Source of the DNA: Massilia sp. CF038
Lineage (GTDB): Bacteria > Pseudomonadota > Gammaproteobacteria > Burkholderiales > Burkholderiaceae_D
DNA: 64,000 nucleotides
Assembly: GCF_900129765.1 (NCBI RefSeq)
Contig: NZ_FQWU01000001.1
Span: 1,364,001 to 1,428,000, forward strand
Reading direction: 5' to 3'
Every line of letters starts with the position of its first letter. The stretch's first letter is position 1. The notes below the pieces were generated by a model, which made no database searches, had not been told where the DNA came from, and worked only from the letters and a program-made list of their open reading frames with translations. Below are positions 26,708 through 36,627 of this stretch, piece after piece. Position numbers and translations under genes: made by a program.

Positions 26708-27808
26708 TTACGGACCGCCGCCATGCTGGTCGCCCGGCAGACGTGCTGCGCAAGAGAAAACGTACTTCGATTGCGTTGCGTACGTTTGGCCTGGGCGCAA
26801 AATCGTGCTCGGAAACTGCGGCTGATTGGGCGAGTCGGGGAAATGTTGCGGCTCAAGACAGAGTCCACTGCGGTGGCCGTAGCGGCGTCGCTTGCCACCA
26901 AGTGCCCCATCGAGAAAGTTTCCACTGTAAAACTGAACCCCGGGCTCCTGGGTGAAAAGTTCCAGTACCCGGCCGGATGTGGGCTCATGGAGGGTGGCAG
27001 CACAAACGAGCTCGTCCGCACCATGGCGCGTCAGGACGAAGTTGTGATCGTAGCCTTGCCCGTTCTTGAGCTGCGCATGTTCCTGGCCAATTCCTTCCCC
27101 GATGGAACGGGCCGTGCGGAAGTCGAACGGGGTTCCATCCACCGGCATGGCTATGCCAAGCGGAATCGATTCAGCATCGATGGCGGTAACAAAGTGTGCG
27201 TTGATGCGCAACTGGTGCGACAGGATATCGGGCGCACCGGACAAATTGAAGTAGGAGTGCTGCGTCAAATTGATGGGCGTGGGCGCGTCCGTGACCGCAC
27301 TGAAGCCAAACAGGAGCTCGTTCTCGTCGTTCAGCTCGTAGGTCGCGCGAACCTCTACTGTACCCGGGTAACCCTGCTCCATGTTTTTGCTGCGATAGGT
27401 CAGGGCCACGCCCCGGCTGCCTTCGGACGCGAACGGCTCACCCTTCCAGAGGACCTTGTTGAACCCGATGGGCCCGCCGTGCAAATGGTGGGCGCCATCG
27501 TTGGGCGCAAGCGCGACGCTGCGGCCGTCCAGACTGAAGCGCGACTGGCAGATGCGGTTCGCGTAGCGTCCGACCAGCGCGCCGAAGTAAGCCGCGTCTT
27601 GTTCGTATTGCGCCAAATTGTCATAGCCGAGCACGATGTCGCCCAGTTCCCCGGCGCGGTCGGGCGTATGAATTTCGGTGATGATGCCGCCGAAATCAAT
27701 CAGCTTGACGACCAGCCCGCTCCGATTGCGCAAGGTGTAGCGGGTCACCTCCCGCCCGTCGGACAGGGCGCCGAACAATTCAGTCTGAATGGGCAAGACG
27801 GCTGGCAT
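26708..27808 (-). CDS. galM: Aldose 1-epimerase (mutarotase)
   Basis: 366 residues. It converts beta- to alpha-galactose ahead of galactokinase. Family marks: GALVGRYANRI, the substrate-binding LHGGPIGFNK, the catalytic His in TQHSYFNLSG and catalytic Glu in TQEPGVQFYSGN. The C-terminus carries GLCLEPQHFPDSPNQPQFP. It follows the glycosyltransferase gene by 7 nt and is followed by a 95-nt gap before glf, the largest gap in the operon. No signal peptide, so cytoplasmic. Confidence 0.95.
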   Translation of the reverse strand: MPAVLPIQTELFGALSDGREVTRYTLRNRSGLVVKLIDFGGIITEIHTPDRAGELGDIVLGYDNLAQYEQDAAYFGALVGRYANRICQSRFSLDGRSVALAPNDGAHHLHGGPIGFNKVLWKGEPFASEGSRGVALTYRSKNMEQGYPGTVEVRATYELNDENELLFGFSAVTDAPTPINLTQHSYFNLSGAPDILSHQLRINAHFVTAIDAESIPLGIAMPVDGTPFDFRTARSIGEGIGQEHAQLKNGQGYDHNFVLTRHGADELVCAATLHEPTSGRVLELFTQEPGVQFYSGNFLDGALGGKRRRYGHRSGLCLEPQHFPDSPNQPQFPSTILRPGQTYATQSKYVFSCAARLPGDQHGGGP

Positions 27809-27815
27809 GCGTGGA

Positions 27816-29099
27816 TTACTTGCCGACAGCCGTGGTCAGTGCGTCGGCATCGGTATGCTTGGCAATGATCTTGTCCATGGCCATGGTGGGCGCATATCCC
27901 ACGCCACTGGCGGCCGCGCGCGCTTTGCTGGCGGGCACTGCCGATTTTGCCGCCTGACCTTGCTTGATCAGCTGGAACATGCGCTCGGCAGTGCTTTGCC
28001 ACGAGGTGGCCTTGACGACCGCGCGCATCTGCTCGCGCATGCTGGCCTGACGCTGCGCAGGCATGGCAAGTGACGCTTCGCATGCGTTGACGAACTCCTC
28101 AGGCGTGTGGGCAATACTGACGATATGGCCGTAAGGCTTGGTGACGTCAGTGATGTCGGTACTGACGATGGGCAATTCCGCCGCCATGTATTCCAGCACT
28201 TTGGTGGGGCTGATAAATTTGGTTGACTCATTGAGTGCGAACGGCATCAGACACACCTGCCATGCGGCCAGGTAGGCAGGCAATTCCTCGTACTTTGCCT
28301 GGCCCATGTAGTGAATGTTGGGGTTGGTTGGAAGACTGGCCGGATCGATTTTTACGACCGGGCCCACCATTACCAGCTGCCAGTCCGGACGTGCATTGGC
28401 AACGGCGGCCAGCAGATCAACGTCAAAGCGCTCATCAATCACCCCGTAGTAGCCAAGGCGCGGTTGCGCAAGCGATTGTTGCGAGGGATGCCCCTGGGTG
28501 CGGTCAAGCGCCTTGGAGAAATGAGCGACATCGACGCTGCTGGGGAAGCAATGGGTATTGGCGTGGCGCGCGCGCTTGGCTTGATACAGGCTGGGTCCGC
28601 CAGTGAAGGCGATGTCGGCCGTCTTGAGCAAGGCGCTCTCACGCTCCAGCAATTGTTGAGGCGCGTTTTTGAATGCGGACAATTCATCCATGCAGTCGTA
28701 GACGACCAGACTCGGCTGGAACAATTGCAGCAAGGGCAGCGCCATCGGCGTATAGAACCACACGACCGGCTTGGTCGCAGCCGGCACCAGGTCGGCCAGC
28801 AGCGGCGTCAGGGCAGCAAACTGTTCGTCATGAAAGCCGTGCGCGTGCACCGCTGTATGCGGCTGGATCACGGTCAGGTTCGGACAGGGATCATAGGTTT
28901 TCAGGAAACTCTCACCGTCGTGGAAGATCGGCTCTTCCACCACCAGGATGCGGTAGAACTGTGCCAGTCGCGATAGCAGATGCTGGGGACGCTGATACAC
29001 AAAGTCCCAGCGCAGGTGACAGAACACCACCATGATGGGCAGGGCGTTGAAATTACTTGCGATAGCATTGCGCGCGGTTTGTTGTAGTTCTTGATTCAT
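27816..29099 (-). CDS. Glycosyltransferase, GT-B fold
   Basis: 427 residues. The N-terminal part (VFCHLRWDFVYQRPQHLLSRL) and the C-terminal donor-binding segment (ESTKFISPTKVLEYMAAELPIV) are typical of GT-B glycosyltransferases annotated as family 1/4 or TuaH-like. No membrane segment or signal, so probably a cytoplasmic enzyme working at the inner membrane. It is in the galactose/galactofuranose operon, 9 nt after the GH2 gene and 7 nt before galM. It may use UDP-galactose or UDP-galactofuranose, but the donor cannot be read from the sequence. Confidence 0.88.
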   Translation of the reverse strand: MNQELQQTARNAIASNFNALPIMVVFCHLRWDFVYQRPQHLLSRLAQFYRILVVEEPIFHDGESFLKTYDPCPNLTVIQPHTAVHAHGFHDEQFAALTPLLADLVPAATKPVVWFYTPMALPLLQLFQPSLVVYDCMDELSAFKNAPQQLLERESALLKTADIAFTGGPSLYQAKRARHANTHCFPSSVDVAHFSKALDRTQGHPSQQSLAQPRLGYYGVIDERFDVDLLAAVANARPDWQLVMVGPVVKIDPASLPTNPNIHYMGQAKYEELPAYLAAWQVCLMPFALNESTKFISPTKVLEYMAAELPIVSTDITDVTKPYGHIVSIAHTPEEFVNACEASLAMPAQRQASMREQMRAVVKATSWQSTAERMFQLIKQGQAAKSAVPASKARAAASGVGYAPTMAMDKIIAKHTDADALTTAVGK

Positions 29100-29108
29100 G
29101 ATTTTTCC

Positions 29109-30869
29109 TTAGGTTATGTTGCGCGTTGCCGCGTTGATTTCTTCGAGGGAGACCTTGGGCGTGCGGTCCGCCTTCAGCAAGCCATTGGCTTCCTGGAAGG
29201 TGTCAGCGAACTGGGTGTAGCAAAATCCACTGAACAGCACAGTTGTATTCGCCACCTGCAGCAAGCGCCGGTAGTGGTCGATGAATGCGCTCTGGGAGTC
29301 CGCGCGCGAATAGCCCCAGGTGCCCGCTTCCTGGTCGCCGCTGGCGTCATAGGCAATGCCGCCAAACTCCGTGAGCACGATGGGCTGGCCCCGATGGGGA
29401 AAGCCATCGAGCGTCAGAATGCGGCCGGCCGGGCGGCGCTGGTCGAACAGGGTGCGTTGCGGCTCCGTGGTTTCGTAGCGCGAGCGCAGCTTCTCGGGAT
29501 CGGCATCGTAGTCGTGGATGCCCAGAATGTCGGTGGCGGACGCTTCCCAGCCATCGTTGCCAATCACTGGCCGCGTGCTGTCGAGCGTTTTGGTCAGGTG
29601 GTACAGCGCTTCGACGGCATTGCGGTGCGCCTGGGTCGAGGTCAGGTTCGGCACGCCCCAGGACTCGTTGAATGGCACCCACACGATGATGCAGGGATGG
29701 CTGTAATCGCGGTCAATGGCTTCGGTCCATTCGCGCACGATGCGCGTGATTGCTTTCGGACTGAAACGGTACGCCGATGGCATTTCTTCCCATACCAGCA
29801 GGCCCAGCTTGTCAGCCCAGTACAGGTAGCGCGGATCCTCGATTTTCTGATGCTTGCGCACGCCGTTGAAACCCATGGCCTTGGCCAGTTCGACGTCCTT
29901 GCGCAAGGCTTCGTCGGACGGCGCCGACATCAGGGTATCGGGCCAGTAGCCCTGGTCCAGCACCAGGCGCAAAGGGTAGGGGCGGCCGTTGAGCATGAAG
30001 CGGTCACGCGTAATGGCAACCGAGCGCAGCGCCGTATAGGAGCGCACCGTGTCCAGCACCCGGCCCTGGTGGCGCAAGGTCAGTTCGGCGGTCAGCAGGG
30101 TGGGGCGTTCCGGGCTCCATAGCAACTCGTTGCGCGAATCGTCAATGCCCGGGTCGGACAGGGAAATCTTGCGGTTCGCCTCGTGGCCGATCAGCTTGTA
30201 GTGGTCGTCGGCCAGCAAACTTTCGCCATGCCAGATCTTGACTTCGACAAACAGGTCGTCCTTGATCTCGCCTGCCGCAAAAATCTCGCAGCCGATCTCG
30301 AATACTTCGAAAATCGGCGTCCATTTCAGCTTCTGGATATAGGTGGCCGCCACCCGTTCGACCCACACCGTCTGCCAGATGCCGGTGGTACGTGGGTACC
30401 AGATGGAATGCGGGTCGCGCAGCCAGTCCTGCTTGCCGCGCGGCTTGGCCAGGTCATGCGGATCGTCGAGCGCGTGCACCACGATGGTTTGCGGGCCCTG
30501 CGCATTGAGTGTATTCGAGATATCGGCCGAAAACGGGGTGTGACCACCTTCGTGCTCTGCCACCAGGTGGCCGTTCACCCAGACCCTGGCCGCGTAGTCG
30601 ACCGCACCGAGGTGCAGGATCACGCTGCCGTCGCCAGGTGCCACATCGAACTGGCGCCGGTACCAGCAGGCCCGGTGGAACCCCTGGTCGCCAACGCCGC
30701 TGGCCGATGATTCGGGCGCAAACGGCACGGTGATGGTGCGGTCCCAGACAATGTCGTCTTCCGGCGTGCGGTAGCGCAGTTCATCGTCAAAGGCGAAATC
30801 CCATTGACCGTTGAGGCATTGCCAGTTGTCGCGCACCAGTTGTGGGCGAGGATATTCGAATTGACTCAC
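29109..30869 (-). CDS. Glycoside hydrolase family 2 (beta-galactosidase/glucuronidase type), short form
   Basis: 586 residues, GTG start overlapping the galK stop by 4 nt. Domain order is that of GH2: N-terminal jelly-roll sugar-binding domain ([31 protein letters not shown]), immunoglobulin-like domain and TIM barrel. The acid/base Glu is in VPFNESWG and the nucleophile in LTEFGG. It lacks the large C-terminal domains of LacZ, so it is closer to GusA-like and short GH2 enzymes. No signal peptide, so it acts on an imported galactoside or glucuronide; its operon partners favour galactosides. Confidence 0.92.
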   Translation of the reverse strand: MSQFEYPRPQLVRDNWQCLNGQWDFAFDDELRYRTPEDDIVWDRTITVPFAPESSASGVGDQGFHRACWYRRQFDVAPGDGSVILHLGAVDYAARVWVNGHLVAEHEGGHTPFSADISNTLNAQGPQTIVVHALDDPHDLAKPRGKQDWLRDPHSIWYPRTTGIWQTVWVERVAATYIQKLKWTPIFEVFEIGCEIFAAGEIKDDLFVEVKIWHGESLLADDHYKLIGHEANRKISLSDPGIDDSRNELLWSPERPTLLTAELTLRHQGRVLDTVRSYTALRSVAITRDRFMLNGRPYPLRLVLDQGYWPDTLMSAPSDEALRKDVELAKAMGFNGVRKHQKIEDPRYLYWADKLGLLVWEEMPSAYRFSPKAITRIVREWTEAIDRDYSHPCIIVWVPFNESWGVPNLTSTQAHRNAVEALYHLTKTLDSTRPVIGNDGWEASATDILGIHDYDADPEKLRSRYETTEPQRTLFDQRRPAGRILTLDGFPHRGQPIVLTEFGGIAYDASGDQEAGTWGYSRADSQSAFIDHYRRLLQVANTTVLFSGFCYTQFADTFQEANGLLKADRTPKVSLEEINAATRNIT

Positions 30870-31951
30870 GTGTTGGCCCCTGTCTGTTCTGTTTGCGGCA
30901 TCAGCAGGCGTCCCCTGCGGCCGTCAGTGTTGTATTTCGAAAGGACGGACGCGCCTGCGGCTGCTGCAGACCCGCTTTCGCACAAGGCGACGCAGGCGCC
31001 GCCAAATCCAGCGCCGGTAAGGCGCGCCCCCAGTACGCCCGGCGCTTCGCGCATGAGCTGGGACAAGACGTCCAGTTCGGGGATGGATACTTCATAGTCG
31101 TCGCGCAGGCTGGCGTGCGATTCGTTCATCAATTGGCCAAACTCGGCGCCGCTGCAGCCCGCAGCGGCACGCGCCGTGCGCGCGTTTTCAAAGTAGACAT
31201 GGCGGGCGCGGCGGCGATACGGCTCGTCGACCTGGTTTAGCAGGTCGGCATGGTGCAGCTCGCGCAGTGACGCCAGGCCCATGGCCCTGGCTGCAGTCTC
31301 GCACTCGGCCCGGCGCTCGTTGTACTTGGAAGCGGCCAGGGTGCGCGCCACGCCACTGTCGATCACCAGCACTTCGCAATCGGACGGCAGTGACAGCACC
31401 TGGCTTTCCAGTGAATGCGTGTCCAGAAACAGCATGTGCGATGCGTCGCACAGGCTGGACGCCATTTGATCCATGATGCCGCACTGCACCCCGGCGTACA
31501 CGATCTCGGCCTTTTGCGCCAGCCTGGCAATGTCGATGTCGTTAAGCGGCAGCTTGAGCAGGGTGCGCAGCGCGCGCAGCGTGGCCACTTCCAGCGCAGC
31601 GCTGGAAGACAGCCCGGCGCCCACCGGCACTGTGGAGCGCACGTAAATGCGCAGTGGCGGCACCGTGTGGCCGCTTTGCTCCAGCATGCGAATGCAGCCT
31701 TCGATATACCGGCCAAATCCGGATGCAAGCCGGCCGCGCTGGCCCAGCACCACGGTGTCGTCCAGGTCTTCCGAGTGGAAATGGAAAGCGTCGTCTCGGC
31801 TGGGCGCCACGGCCACGTGCGTGCGCATGGGCGTGGCGATGGGCAGCACGAAGCCGTCGTTGTAATCGGTATGCTCGCCCAGCAGGTTGACGCGGCCTGG
31901 CGCGGAGGCCTCTACCGGGGTGCATGAATCAAAAAATTTCTCGAAGTTCAT
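30866..31951 (-). CDS. galK: Galactokinase
   Basis: 361 residues, GHMP kinase family. It phosphorylates alpha-galactose at C1. Marks: the N-terminal galactose-binding segment with [16 protein letters not shown], the ATP-binding [14 protein letters not shown], the catalytic Asp region near CGIMDQMAS, and the C-terminal [16 protein letters not shown]. Overlaps galT (ATGA at 31951-31948) and the GH2 gene (GTGA at 30869-30866), so three genes are translationally coupled. Confidence 0.97.
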   Translation of the reverse strand: MNFEKFFDSCTPVEASAPGRVNLLGEHTDYNDGFVLPIATPMRTHVAVAPSRDDAFHFHSEDLDDTVVLGQRGRLASGFGRYIEGCIRMLEQSGHTVPPLRIYVRSTVPVGAGLSSSAALEVATLRALRTLLKLPLNDIDIARLAQKAEIVYAGVQCGIMDQMASSLCDASHMLFLDTHSLESQVLSLPSDCEVLVIDSGVARTLAASKYNERRAECETAARAMGLASLRELHHADLLNQVDEPYRRRARHVYFENARTARAAAGCSGAEFGQLMNESHASLRDDYEVSIPELDVLSQLMREAPGVLGARLTGAGFGGACVALCESGSAAAAGASVLSKYNTDGRRGRLLMPQTEQTGANT

Positions 31952-33042
31952 GTTGGTTGATCCAGATCGATTGCGACCATCTGTAGCTCTTTTGCCTTTT
32001 CTTCAGGTAGCACGTCCATGGCAAACATGCCGGCGCCGATCTCCGTACCCGCCAGATACTTCAGGCGGTCGCGGGTACGGTAGGGTGGGTAGAACTGGGC
32101 GTGCAACTGGGTTTCCGGATGGGGCAGGCCATCGGTCGGGGCCTGGTACCACGCCATCAGGTAAGGGAAGGGGCGCTGCCACAGATGCTCATACTTGAGC
32201 AGAACCGCCTGCACTGCCAGCGCCAATCCGGCGCGCTGGGCGTCGCTCAGTGCCGCAAAACTAGCCGCCGGGGTGATCGGCATGACCCACACCTCGTAGG
32301 GGTAGCGCGCGCACGCAGGGACAAATGCGACGGCGTGCTCGTTGCTGTAGACCACACGGCGCCCATCCTCCAGTTCGGTGCGCGCCATGTCGCACAGCAG
32401 GCTGCTGCCATGTTCGGCGAAATAGCGTGCTTCGTTCTGGAGCATGCGCTCTGGCACGGGTGGGACGAAAGGGTAGGCGTAGATCTGGCCATGCGGGTGG
32501 TGCAGGGTGACGCCTACTTCGGCGCCGCGATTTTCAAACGGCAGCACATAACGAATCGCGCCGGTTTCGGCGGCGCGGCGCGTGCGGTCAGCCCACACCT
32601 GCAGCAAAAGGTCAATGCGCGCCGCCCCCAGACTGTGCAGCGCGGCCGTGGGTTGCTGGGTGAAGACGACCACTTCGCAGTGGCCGGTGGCCGGCGCAGT
32701 ATCGATGTGCATTGCAGCAGGCTCGGTCGAGGCGAGCGAGAGTGAAGGAAAACGGTTATCGAACACGGCAACTTCATAATCGCCTTCCGGCAATTCGGTC
32801 GGATTGGCTGGATCCGTCGTCACGGCCAGAGGATTGTATTCAGGCGGTGGCAGGAAGGGCCGGTTCTGCCGGAACGACGCATAGGCCACCCACTCGCCGC
32901 GCAAGGGGTGCCAGCGCAGGTGCGGGTTGGGATTGGTCGGCTGACTGTCGGGACTGGGGGCGCTGGCTGGTGCGCTGATGGGACGCTGGCTATACAGCGT
33001 CAGCTTGCGTCCGTCAGGTTTGGAAAGATCCACGCTATACAT
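31948..33042 (-). CDS. galT: Galactose-1-phosphate uridylyltransferase
   Basis: About 364 residues from ATG 33042, where the conserved protein begins (MYSVDLSKPDGRKL). It exchanges UMP between UDP-glucose and galactose-1-phosphate. Family marks: LRWHPLRGEWVAYAS, FENRGAEVGVTLHHPHGQI with the active-site His-Pro-His, and the late AWYQAPTDG segment. First gene of the galactose operon; no strong Shine-Dalgarno is visible (GAGTCGA at a suitable distance). It is divergent from the GH1-RmlD fusion gene across 241 nt. Confidence 0.96.
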   Translation of the reverse strand: MYSVDLSKPDGRKLTLYSQRPISAPASAPSPDSQPTNPNPHLRWHPLRGEWVAYASFRQNRPFLPPPEYNPLAVTTDPANPTELPEGDYEVAVFDNRFPSLSLASTEPAAMHIDTAPATGHCEVVVFTQQPTAALHSLGAARIDLLLQVWADRTRRAAETGAIRYVLPFENRGAEVGVTLHHPHGQIYAYPFVPPVPERMLQNEARYFAEHGSSLLCDMARTELEDGRRVVYSNEHAVAFVPACARYPYEVWVMPITPAASFAALSDAQRAGLALAVQAVLLKYEHLWQRPFPYLMAWYQAPTDGLPHPETQLHAQFYPPYRTRDRLKYLAGTEIGAGMFAMDVLPEEKAKELQMVAIDLDQPT

Positions 33043-33283
33043 AAAAATCGACTCGACATATTTGGTTACATATGCAAAATCGTAGCATCGAATGGATGAG
33101 GAAATCGTATCGTGCATGTCGGATATCTGCCGAGATGCGGATAGGACATTGCCTACATTATCTCCATACGATATATGGCTTAGTTCCTTAAGTCATCATG
33201 AGATTCCAGAGGCAAACTCGCGCTGCGACCGTGGCAAAATGTGTAAAATCCACCAAGAAATTTTCGACGGAGAGAGTCTATTT
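33043..33283. promoter_or_regulatory. Divergent control region between galT operon and GH1-RmlD gene
   Basis: 241 nt between two divergent starts, more AT-rich than the flanking genes. A TAAAAT box at 33244-33249 could be a -10 element for the rightward gene, but no good -35 is seen. The near-palindrome TTTGGTTACATATGCAAA lies near 33,060, close to galT. These are weak by-eye observations; that the region holds both promoters follows from layout. Confidence 0.4.
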
Positions 33284-35533
33284 ATGGATAGAAAGCGTAG
33301 CGGGGACGAGGGGGCATCAATCGCATTGTGGGGCGGTCTGGAGTGCACTATTAATCGTGTCGGTGACCGCTTCCATTCCCAGGCCGATCTGAATGGACAC
33401 GCACAGCGCGCGGAAGATATCGAATGCTTTGCTGCGCTGGGCATTTCCGCGATTCGCTATCCAGTGCTGTGGGAACAAATCGCGCCTGCGGGCATCGAGG
33501 CTGCCGACTGGGATGTGACCGACCTGCGCTTGCAGGCGCTGCGCGATCATCAGGTCACGCCCATCCTCGGGCTGGTGCACCATGGCAGCGGTCCGCAGCA
33601 CACGAATTTAACCGATCCGGCGTTTGCCACCGGCCTAGCCGAATTTGCAGCTGCGGTGGCACGCCGCTATCCCTGGGCTGAGTATTACACGGTGGTCAAC
33701 GAACCGCTGACCACGGCACGGTTTGCTTGCCTGTACGGGTTTTGGTATCCCCATGCGCGCAGCGATGCGCTGTTTCTGCGCGCGCTACTGGTGCAAAGCA
33801 AGGCAACCATCTTGGCCATGCGCGAAATCCGCGCGGTCAATCCATCCGCCAAACTGGTTCAGACGGATGACCTGGGCAAAACCTACGGTACCCGGGCCAT
33901 GCATGCGACGGTCGAGTTTTATAACGAGCGGCGCTGGCTTGGCTGGGATCTGCTGTGCGGCAGAGTCGACCCATCACACGCGTTGTGGTCTTACTTCATG
34001 AAAAACGGCGTCAGTCCCTCCGAGCTTGCCTGGTTCCAGGAGAACGCCTGCCCGCCGGACATTATTGGCGTCAATTATTATGTGACCAGCGAACGCTGGC
34101 TTGATCACCGGGTGGACAATTATCCGCCCCAGTTTCGGGGCATGGCAGGCGCGACGCCATGCGCCGACATCGAAGCGGCGCGTGCGCTGGCGGTGCCGTC
34201 TGCGGGCATTGGTCCTTTGCTCGACGAAGTGTGGTCGCGCTACGGCATTCCGATCGCGGTCACCGAAGTGCACATCGATGCCACGCGCGAGGACCAGCTG
34301 CGCTGGCTGCACGAGATATGGGCAGCATGTGAACATGCCCAGCGAAGAGGGGTGGACCTGCGCGCCGTGACGGTATGGTCACTGCTTGGTGCATTTGACT
34401 GGAACAGCCTGGTCACGTTACAGAATGGCTACTACGAACCTGGTCCGTTTGACTTGCGCGGCGGTGTGCCCCGGCCGACCGCGCTCGCCGGCATGATGCG
34501 GGACTTGGCCAAGGGCGTGGTGCCCGGCGATCCGGTGTTGCACAGCAAGGGCTGGTGGCGCAGGCCGGAACGCTTCCTGTGCGCGCCTGTGGCCACCTCT
34601 GACGCGGTTGCCTCCATTAGCGCGGACTGTCATGTGGTATCGGGCAAGGCGCCGGCGCCCATCCTTATCTCTGGGGCGTCCGGCACGCTGGGGCGCGCGT
34701 TTGCCCGCATCTGCCAGTTGCGTCACTTGCCGTATCGGGTACTCTGCCGCGACGAAATGGATATCGCCGACCAGTCGTCTGTGGAAGCGGCAATTGCGCG
34801 TTACCAGCCATGGGCGCTGATCAACGCCAGCGGCTATGTGCGGGTCGACGATGCCGAAACTGACGTGGAACGCTGCTTGCGTGAAAACGTGGACGGCCCC
34901 GCTGTTTTGGCTGACGCATGCGCGCGCCACGGCGTGCATTTCACCACGTTCTCCAGCGATCTGGTGTTTGACGGTGAGCAGGGAGCGCCCTATGTCGAGT
35001 CAGACGCGACCGGCCCGCTGAATGTGTACGGGAAAAGCAAGGCGATGGCCGAACAAGCTGTCATGGAACGGCACGCTGGTGCGCTTATCGTGCGTACCAG
35101 CGCCTTTTTTGGACCGTGGGATCAACATAACTTTGTTGCGCATGCGCTTGCCGCGTTGAAGGCTGGCGCGCCGTTTTCCGCGGCTAGCGACGTGATTGTC
35201 TCTCCCACCTATGTGCCCGATCTGGTGCATTGCTGTCTGGATTTGGTGATTGATAAAGAGAGCGGCATCTGGCATCTGACCAACGGCAGCGCAGTCACCT
35301 GGAGCGGTTTCGCAAGACAGGCAGCCCGGTTGGCAGGAATCAGTGCCGACAGCTTGCAGGAACAGTGTTCGTCCGAGACGGAGCTGCCCGCCCAGCGGCC
35401 ACGCTACAGTGTGCTGGGAAGCCAGCGCGGGGTGCTGCTTCCCTCGCTGGAGAACGCGTTGATGCGCTTTTTGGCGGAGCGCGAGTGCGATGACAGTGCA
35501 GCGTTGGAATTGCCTGCGACAGTAGAACGGTAG
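33284..35533 (+). CDS. Fusion of GH1-type glycosidase and RmlD-like dTDP-sugar reductase
   Basis: 749 residues from ATG 33284, chosen because GGAGAG lies 9 nt upstream. Residues about 12-415 form a TIM barrel of GH1 type: acid/base E140 in VVNEPLTT and candidate nucleophile E328 in AVTEVHID (GH1 usually reads TENG). Residues about 458-740 are a short-chain reductase of the RmlD kind: GASGTLGR (464-471) for NAD(P), FSSDLVFDG, and the YxxxK pair Y582/K586 in VYGKSK. There is no signal peptide. The two halves are a sugar hydrolase and a nucleotide-sugar reductase/epimerase, rarely expected in one chain. It is divergent from the galactose/galactofuranose operon and probably co-regulated with it. 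Substrates of both halves are unknown. Confidence 0.88.
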   Translation: MDRKRSGDEGASIALWGGLECTINRVGDRFHSQADLNGHAQRAEDIECFAALGISAIRYPVLWEQIAPAGIEAADWDVTDLRLQALRDHQVTPILGLVHHGSGPQHTNLTDPAFATGLAEFAAAVARRYPWAEYYTVVNEPLTTARFACLYGFWYPHARSDALFLRALLVQSKATILAMREIRAVNPSAKLVQTDDLGKTYGTRAMHATVEFYNERRWLGWDLLCGRVDPSHALWSYFMKNGVSPSELAWFQENACPPDIIGVNYYVTSERWLDHRVDNYPPQFRGMAGATPCADIEAARALAVPSAGIGPLLDEVWSRYGIPIAVTEVHIDATREDQLRWLHEIWAACEHAQRRGVDLRAVTVWSLLGAFDWNSLVTLQNGYYEPGPFDLRGGVPRPTALAGMMRDLAKGVVPGDPVLHSKGWWRRPERFLCAPVATSDAVASISADCHVVSGKAPAPILISGASGTLGRAFARICQLRHLPYRVLCRDEMDIADQSSVEAAIARYQPWALINASGYVRVDDAETDVERCLRENVDGPAVLADACARHGVHFTTFSSDLVFDGEQGAPYVESDATGPLNVYGKSKAMAEQAVMERHAGALIVRTSAFFGPWDQHNFVAHALAALKAGAPFSAASDVIVSPTYVPDLVHCCLDLVIDKESGIWHLTNGSAVTWSGFARQAARLAGISADSLQEQCSSETELPAQRPRYSVLGSQRGVLLPSLENALMRFLAERECDDSAALELPATVER

Positions 35534-35570
35534 GCAAGCCTGCGCACTGGCAGTGGGCGCCTCCGCCTCC

Positions 35571-36627
35571 ATCGTCCTCGCGCAGGCGGGGACCCATACC
35601 ACGCAAGCAGAACCTCAGCGCGAGCGTGCCATGGGTCCCCGCCTTCGCGAGGACGATGTTTTTAAGTCTCCTGTTCAGGGACAGAGTTGGATCGCGCCAC
35701 AGTAAGAGTAGGAGGCCATCTCGATCACTTTGCGATGGACCGCAGAATCAGTCCAGCTACATCGTCCTCGCGCAGGCGGGGACCCATACCACGCAAGCAG
35801 TACCTTACCGCAAGCATGCCATGGGTCCCCGCCTGCGCGAGGACGATGTTGTTAGGTCTCCTAGCTGGATCGAGCTCCAGTGCAGCCTGGAACACTACCT
35901 CGGTCACTTTGCGATGGACCGCAGAATCAGTTCAGCTACATCGTCCTCGCGCAGGCGGGGACCCAATCCACGCAAGCAGTACCTTAGCGCAAGCGTGCCA
36001 TGGGTCCCCGCCTGCGCGAGGACGATGTTGTTAGGTCTCCTAGCTGGATCGAGCTCCAGTGCAGCCTGGAAGACAACCTCGGTCACTTTGCAATGGACCG
36101 CAGAATCAGTTCAGCTACATCGTCCTCGCGCAGGCGGGGACCCATACCACGCAAGCAGTACCTCAGCGCAAGCGTGCCATGGGTCCCCGCCTCCGCGAGG
36201 ACGATGTTTTGTTAGGTCTCCTAGCTGGATCGAACTCCAGGCCAGCCTGGAAGACCACCTCGATCACTTTGCGATGGACCGCAGAATCAGTTCAGCCTAC
36301 ATCGTCCTCGCGCAGGCGGGGACCCATACCATGCAAGCAGTACCTCAGCGCGAGCATGCCATGGGTCCCCGCCTGCGCGAGGACGATGTTGTTAGGTCTC
36401 CTAGCTGGATCGAGCTCAAGGCCAGCCTGGAAGACCACCTCGATCACTTTGCGATGGACCGCAGAATCAGTTCAGCTACATCGTCCTCGCGCAGGCGGGG
36501 ACCCATACCACGCAAGCAGTACCTTACCGCGAGCATCCCATGGGTCCCCGCCTGCGCGAGGACGATGTTTTGTTAGGTCTCCTAGCTGGATCGAGCTCCA
36601 GTGCAGCCTGGAAGACCACCTCGGTCA
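35571..36627. repeat. Tandem array of six ~179-bp units, each with a palindromic REP pair
   Basis: Six REP pairs begin at 35571, 35761, 35940, 36119, 36301 and 36480. Each has an arm ATCGTCCTCGCGCAGGCGGG and, about 45 nt later, its reverse complement ending in GGACGAT. From the second copy on, the linkers are also near-identical (TTAGGTCTCCTAGCTGGATC, then CTCGGTCACTTTGC, then GATGGACCGCAGAATCAG), giving a true tandem repeat of 179-182 bp. The last linker runs into the stop codon of the PQQ dehydrogenase gene. Open frames across the array are repeat artefacts. It lies between two convergent genes and may also act as a bidirectional transcription stop. Confidence 0.92.

Noticed and set aside
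35571-36627. CRISPR array
   Set aside because: The repeats are about 179 bp with near-identical linkers instead of short repeats with unique spacers, and each unit holds a palindromic REP pair. No cas gene is nearby.
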